Shown here: positions 60,028 to 64,000 of the stretch, in pieces | Layout of the letters: each line of letters starts with the position of its first letter | Numbering within the stretch: the stretch's first letter is position 1 | Assembly: GCA_964441945.1 (NCBI GenBank) | Contig: CAYTWB010000008.1 | Span: forward strand, 1 to 64,000 | DNA length: 64,000 bases | DNA from: JADGQM01 sp964441945 | GTDB lineage: Bacteria; Desulfobacterota; Syntrophobacteria; Syntrophobacterales; Syntrophobacteraceae | Reading direction: 5' to 3' | The notes under the pieces: model-generated | What the model saw: the letters and a program-made list of their open reading frames with translations, nothing else | What the model was told of the DNA's origin: nothing | Database searches by the model: none | Position numbers and translations under genes: made by a program

Positions 60028-61608
60028 ATGAGAATTCTTGTCTGTGACGGATTGCATGAGAGCGGCCTGGCGCTTTTCGATGCCGCGCAGGGCATCAGCG
60101 TGGATGCCCACGAGCAGCTGGCCCGGGAAGAACTGAAAGCCCGGATTCACGAATATGATGCCATGGTCATTCGCAGCCGCACGCGCGTAACGGCGGAGCT
60201 GCTCGAACATGCCTCGCAGTTGAAGGTCATTGGCCGGGCTGGAACCGGCGTTGACAATATCGATATCAAGTCGGCGAGTGCACGGGGAATTCTCGTGATG
60301 AACACCCCCGGAGCCAATTCCATGGCTGCGGCCGAACACACACTCGCCCTCATGCTTTCGCTGGCCCGGTATGTGCCTCAGGCCAACCAATCCATGCGCA
60401 GCGGACATTGGGACAAGAAGCATTTCTTGGGAACCGAGCTCTATGGGCAGACTCTCGGGATCATAGGCTTCGGAAAAATTGGGTCCATTGTGGCGGACCG
60501 GGCGCTCGGCATGAAGATGGAGGTCCTTTGTCACGATCCCTATGTCCTTGCGGAAGCGGCTGCAATCCATGGAGTGGAACTGGTTCCGCTCAACGACCTC
60601 CTGGGTCGATCCGATTTTATAACGCTTCACACCCCTTTGACCAATGAAACGCGCAACGTGATCAACCGTGCCACCCTGTCGAAAATGAAAGCCGGCGTTC
60701 GCATCATCAACTGCGCCAGAGGAGGGCTGATCGATGAGGAAGCCCTCTACGAAGCCCTCGTGGAGGGACGGATCGGCGGCACCGCGCTGGACGTTTTCAA
60801 TCAGGAGCCCCCTGTGGACAATCCCCTTCTTGCCCTGCCGAATGTGATCTGCACACCGCATCTCGGGGCATCCAGCGTGCAGGCTCAGGTCAACGTGGCT
60901 CGGGCCATCGCTTCCCAGGTCCTGGATTACCTGCAGTTGGGCGTCATTCGCAACGCGGTGAACTTTCCCTCCATGCGTCCGAAAGACTTTGAGAAAATCC
61001 GGCCCTATCTGGTTTTGGCCGAGCGGCTGGGGAGCCTTCAGGGGCAGCTTTGCACTCCCGTCCACCGCCTGGAGATCGAATACAGCGGGCCAGACCTCCA
61101 GGAGGTGACCCTGCAACCCCTGACCCACACAGTCATCAAGGGACTTCTGGATCCCATCCTGGCCGAACGGGTGAATCTCGTGAACGCTCCGTTGCTCTTG
61201 AAGGAACGCCAGATCGATCTCGTTGCCGCCAGTCTGTCGACCACCAAGGGATATACCGGATTGATCACGGTGCGGGTGAAGGGGAAAAAGGGCGAATCTT
61301 CGGTTGCCGGTACGGTGTTTCCGGGCGAGGAAGTGCGGCTCGTCCGACTGAATGACTACCCTCTGGAGGCTGAACTGGAGGGGACCAATCTGATCATCCA
61401 GAATCTCGATAAACCTGGGACCATCGGCTTCATTGGGACAACTCTGGGCACTTTTCAAGTCAATATCGCCAACATGCATCTTGCCAGAACTCCCCAGAGA
61501 GACCGGGCGATCGCCATCATACGGCTGGACGACGAGGCGCCGCCGGAAGCCCTGGAAGCCCTCCTGAACCACCCGAACATCGTTTCGGTGCAACAGGTCC
61601 GGCTGTAG
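60028..61608 (+). CDS. serA: D-3-phosphoglycerate dehydrogenase
   Basis: First enzyme of serine synthesis, oxidising 3-phosphoglycerate with NAD. Motifs: IGRAGTGVDNID, the NAD-binding LGIIGFGKIGSIVADRA, catalytic residues around NCARGGLIDEEAL, and the histidine-containing ICTPHLGASS. A C-terminal ASB domain and a terminal ACT domain (NLIIQNLDKPGTIGFIGTTLG) make up the long 526-residue form. The ATG at 60028 is preceded by TTGAAG only. Its place behind livF suggests co-expression with amino-acid uptake, or misassignment of the transporter's ligand. Confidence 0.95.
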   Translation: MRILVCDGLHESGLALFDAAQGISVDAHEQLAREELKARIHEYDAMVIRSRTRVTAELLEHASQLKVIGRAGTGVDNIDIKSASARGILVMNTPGANSMAAAEHTLALMLSLARYVPQANQSMRSGHWDKKHFLGTELYGQTLGIIGFGKIGSIVADRALGMKMEVLCHDPYVLAEAAAIHGVELVPLNDLLGRSDFITLHTPLTNETRNVINRATLSKMKAGVRIINCARGGLIDEEALYEALVEGRIGGTALDVFNQEPPVDNPLLALPNVICTPHLGASSVQAQVNVARAIASQVLDYLQLGVIRNAVNFPSMRPKDFEKIRPYLVLAERLGSLQGQLCTPVHRLEIEYSGPDLQEVTLQPLTHTVIKGLLDPILAERVNLVNAPLLLKERQIDLVAASLSTTKGYTGLITVRVKGKKGESSVAGTVFPGEEVRLVRLNDYPLEAELEGTNLIIQNLDKPGTIGFIGTTLGTFQVNIANMHLARTPQRDRAIAIIRLDDEAPPEALEALLNHPNIVSVQQVRL

Positions 61609-61687
61609 CGCCACCGGCTCCAGTCATTCCAGGAGAAGAGTTAGTCCTGGGAGCCCGGTTTTGGTTCTAGCGTCTCCACCTTCGGGT

Positions 61688-61715
61688 TTGCAGGGCCTCT
61701 GTTGCGGTCTATAAT
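61688..61715 (+). promoter_or_regulatory. Sigma-70-type promoter for the sensor kinase gene
   Basis: TTGCAG (61688-61693), a 16-base spacer and a perfect TATAAT (61710-61715) point toward the kinase gene, leaving a leader of about 165 bases. This is the best promoter match in the window. A weak 6-bp hairpin at 61629-61650 may end the serA transcript upstream. Confidence 0.6.
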
Positions 61716-61888
61716 TGAGTTACTAAGGAACGGATATCGGGTCCATCCTTTCAGATACCGGTGAATTCAACAGGTCCTTCAATCCTCGACGGGATAAATG
61801 GTCTCACCACTTCAGAATGGAGGGAGCTCTCATCAGACCGCCAAGCGAGTGCCCGATGAATCCGGTCGGGTGATCGGGAGGAGCATTG

Positions 61889-63811
61889 ATGAACAGCGAA
61901 GTATGGATACTGATTCTCGAAGCAATGGCCGTCTACTTTCTGGTGCTCTGGGCTCATTCTCTGCGGCACCGGTTTGGGATGGCCCATTTCTATGCTTTGA
62001 TCGGGGGAATTACGGCGGTCATGTCGTGGATAACCGATGCGGGAGTCAAGGTCCAGGTTGCCGGCATCACTTTCATGGTTGGCTCCACCGTCTTCTACAC
62101 CTCGCTTCTGCTGGGGGTATTTGTGGTGTATGTCTTCGACGGGCCTCGGGCGACGCGAATTGCGATCTCAACCGTTGCCGGAGTGTCCATAATGGTGCCC
62201 CTGATTGCTCTGGTCCTGCACCTGCAGATGAAGATCTCCGGCCACCCGCTTCTCAGCTACGTACCTGTTCCCGACCTGAGGATAAACGCCTCTTCCGTGT
62301 TTGCCACCGTCCTGGACCTGGTCTTCCTGGCCATTGCATGGGAATATCTGGGGAAACCGAAGCTGGAGATAAGGCTCTGCCTGAGGGCCTTCCTCACCCT
62401 GCTGGGGGTGATGTGGCTGGACGTTCTCCTGTTTGCAACCGGGGCCTTTGCCGGCAGCCCGGAATACCTGAACATCATGAAGGGTACGCTGTTCAGCCGC
62501 CTTGTCATTTCGGTGTTTGCCTTCCCGCTTCTTTACCTTTATCTGAGCTGGCAAAACAGAAAGAAGGGGATTGTCATCGAGCATCGGCCGGTCCTGGCGA
62601 TCCTCAAGGAAGTTGCCGAAGTCCGATTGGAGCTCAATCTGGCGCAGCGGGAAATCGAGCGCCGCATGCAGGCAGAGGAGGCCCTGCGCCAAAGCGAGGA
62701 GAAATTTTCACTGGCATTTCGGACCTCGCCTTACGCCATTGCGATCACTCGCCTGGAAGACGGCCGGTTTATCGAGGTCAATGATGCCTTCACGTCAATC
62801 ATGGGCTTCACGTGGGAGGAAGTGGCTTCCAGTTCACCGGTGAGTCTGATGTTGTGGGTGAACGAAGCAGACCGGAAGCAAGTCGTGTCCACGCTGCTTG
62901 ATGGCGGAACCGTTGCAGGCCGAGAGTTCTCATTCCGGAAGAAGAACGGGGAAATCATTGATGGCCTGCTCTCGGCCCGGATCATTCATCTCAACCAGGG
63001 ACCCTGTATCCTGTCGAGCATCGATGATATCACCCTGCGCAAGCGTTCTGAAGCGGAACGGCTGAGACTGGAGCAGCGGATCCGGCAGGCTGAGAAGGCA
63101 GCAAGCCTGGGGCGAATGGCTGGGGCGATCGCTCACCATTTCAACAACCTGCTCGGGGCAGTGATGGGGAACCTGGAACTCACTAAGGCGGTTCTGCCCC
63201 CTGACTCGAAGGCCGATGAATTCATTGCCCAGGCCATGCAGGCATCCAGGCGGGCTGCCGGGATCAGCCGGTCAATGCTCGCCACTCTCGGCCAGGCTGT
63301 CGGTACCAAAGCACCCATTCGCCTGACGGAGATCTGCCGTGAGGCCCTCCCGGCGCTTGCTGCCTCCCTGCCCGAAGGAGTGTGCCTGAAGATAGACCTG
63401 CCGGACGAAGGGCCGACGATCCTGGCCGATGCAGTGCAAATCCGCCAGGTCCTGAGCAACCTGGTGGTGAATGCCGGGGAGGCCGTCGGTGATCGAGAAG
63501 GTGATGTGACCGTGGCCGTCGGCGTGATGCCGGCAGCCGACCTTCGTGGATCCAGGTTCCACCCGCCGGACTGGGAGCCGACGGAGGAGGACTATGTCTG
63601 CCTTTCGGTTTCCGACACCGGTGTCGGGATGGACGCAGAAACCATGGAGAAGGCCTTTGACCCGTTCTTTACCACCAAGTTCACCGGCCGTGGTTTGGGG
63701 CTGGCCGTGCTCCTGGGAGTGGTGAAGGGGCATGAGGGGGCGGTCATGGTGGAGAGTACCCCCGGCAGCGGCAGCGTTTTTCGCGTTCTCCTGCCCGTCT
63801 GCATCGAGTAG
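61889..63811 (+). CDS. Membrane PAS-domain sensor histidine kinase
   Basis: A 640-residue kinase. The first about 215 residues contain six or seven hydrophobic segments (MNSEVWILILEAMAVYFLVLW onward) that form a membrane sensor region I cannot assign. A coiled linker (ELNLAQREIERRMQAEEALRQ) leads to a PAS domain, then a HisKA region with His416 in AIAHHFNNLLGAVMG, and an ATPase domain with N box (LSNLVVNAGEAV), G1 (DTGVGMD) and G2 (GRGLGLAV). The ATG at 61889 follows GGGAGGAG. It faces a receiver-domain gene, which may belong to the same signalling pathway. Confidence 0.9.
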   Translation: MNSEVWILILEAMAVYFLVLWAHSLRHRFGMAHFYALIGGITAVMSWITDAGVKVQVAGITFMVGSTVFYTSLLLGVFVVYVFDGPRATRIAISTVAGVSIMVPLIALVLHLQMKISGHPLLSYVPVPDLRINASSVFATVLDLVFLAIAWEYLGKPKLEIRLCLRAFLTLLGVMWLDVLLFATGAFAGSPEYLNIMKGTLFSRLVISVFAFPLLYLYLSWQNRKKGIVIEHRPVLAILKEVAEVRLELNLAQREIERRMQAEEALRQSEEKFSLAFRTSPYAIAITRLEDGRFIEVNDAFTSIMGFTWEEVASSSPVSLMLWVNEADRKQVVSTLLDGGTVAGREFSFRKKNGEIIDGLLSARIIHLNQGPCILSSIDDITLRKRSEAERLRLEQRIRQAEKAASLGRMAGAIAHHFNNLLGAVMGNLELTKAVLPPDSKADEFIAQAMQASRRAAGISRSMLATLGQAVGTKAPIRLTEICREALPALAASLPEGVCLKIDLPDEGPTILADAVQIRQVLSNLVVNAGEAVGDREGDVTVAVGVMPAADLRGSRFHPPDWEPTEEDYVCLSVSDTGVGMDAETMEKAFDPFFTTKFTGRGLGLAVLLGVVKGHEGAVMVESTPGSGSVFRVLLPVCIE

Positions 63812-63835
63812 TTGCGGCCGCCTCTCGTTCCACCG

Positions 63836-64000
63836 TCAGTCGCTTCTTGTCCGTGGCTCGGCATATTGCTCAATCGCTGCAAGCAGGCCCTTTTTGTCGA
63901 TGGGCTTGGTGAGGTGTGCGGTGCATCCGGCATCGAGGCTCTTCTGCTTTTCATCGGCAAAGGCGTGGGCTGTCAGTGCGATGACAGGGGTTGGCTTTCG
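63836..64000 (-). CDS. C-terminal part of a response-regulator receiver domain (partial)
   Basis: A frame on the minus strand from the right edge to a TGA at 63836-63838. The 54 residues include PVIALTAHAFADEKQKS, the receiver's beta-4 region with Thr, and the conserved lysine in HLTKPIDKKGLLAAI. This is the C-terminal half of a CheY-like domain, most likely the end of a hybrid sensor kinase or a multi-domain regulator encoded to the right. It converges with the sensor kinase, leaving 24 bp between stops. Confidence 0.8.
   Translation of the reverse strand, partial: RKPTPVIALTAHAFADEKQKSLDAGCTAHLTKPIDKKGLLAAIEQYAEPRTRSD

Noticed and set aside
59851..61614. 587-codon open frame antisense to serA
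   Set aside because: It mirrors a gene with full SerA and ACT motifs. The antisense product has no family features and lacks a ribosome-binding site. Long antisense frames are expected in GC-rich coding sequence.
1..64000. tRNA, rRNA and CRISPR
   Set aside because: Scanning for T-arm-like sequences, conserved rRNA segments and regularly spaced repeats gave nothing convincing.

Overview
The window looks like a chromosomal segment of a strictly anaerobic, sulfate-reducing or syntrophic member of the Desulfobacterota, most like the Syntrophobacter group. The grounds are a flavin-based electron-bifurcating heterodisulfide reductase/Flox locus, CooT- and FmdE-type accessory genes, the TrpB2 form of tryptophan synthase beta, a DUF39 homocysteine-biosynthesis protein, an ADP/GDP-type SucCD pair, MoeA and many tightly packed, overlapping operons of moderately high GC. 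This assignment is inference from gene content. I found no rRNA or tRNA gene and no CRISPR array.

Layout. 0-2.6 kb: 3' end of an unknown gene followed by a NitT/TauT-type ABC importer (permease, ATPase, binding protein). 2.7-10.0 kb (minus strand): hdrC-hdrB-hdrA, an MvhD/FloxC-like fusion, floxB-like, floxA-like and a ferritin-like gene, overlapping by a few bases. 10.4-13.7 kb: a metal/hydrogenase-accessory block (His-rich protein, FmdE, CooT, DUF3842, divergent hydrogenase maturation protease) around a 0.7-kb non-coding region that contains a compact three-way-junction fold. 13.7-14.9 kb: an IS630-like transposase that has lost catalytic aspartates. 15.5-16.9 kb: trpB2 behind a terminator-like leader.

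17.1-23.4 kb: the most unusual locus. Five nearly contiguous genes encode a WecG-like protein fused to two STAS domains, a nucleotidyltransferase/phosphoglycosyl-transferase fusion, a PAS-histidine kinase fused to STAS, an RsbW-like kinase and a receiver-SpoIIE phosphatase. By eye, all three glycan-enzyme domains have lost key catalytic motif residues while all STAS domains keep the phosphorylatable serine. The unit therefore resembles a complete partner-switching circuit attached to degenerate glycan enzymes.

23.5-36.4 kb: housekeeping and repair genes (radA; gatB-mtnA; sucCD; moeA; an orphan NusG paralogue; an MrfA helicase fused to its MrfB exonuclease; a methyltransferase). 36.5-49.9 kb: DUF2087, a QueG-like Fe-S protein, a secreted propeller-like protein, a CoA-disulfide-reductase/rhodanese fusion, hisD, an isolated GspE/PilB ATPase with extra zinc ribbons, a threonine-ammonia-lyase-like enzyme, pyrR, an endonuclease III lacking one cluster cysteine, and a PP-loop tRNA-thiolation-like enzyme. 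50.1-55.1 kb: a DUF39/nitronate-monooxygenase-like pair, a cold-shock protein, a duplicated-domain secreted protein and alanine dehydrogenase. 55.2-61.6 kb: a complete branched-chain amino-acid importer (livKHMGF) with serA downstream. 61.7-64 kb: a membrane PAS-histidine kinase facing the 3' end of a receiver-domain gene cut by the window edge.

How the genes work together. The Hdr-Flox set would link NADH, ferredoxin and a thiol/disulfide partner. The metal block would serve nickel or molybdenum enzymes encoded elsewhere. The livKHMGF-serA, ald and threonine-lyase genes point to amino-acid use. Catalytic-residue statements come from alignment by eye to remembered family motifs.
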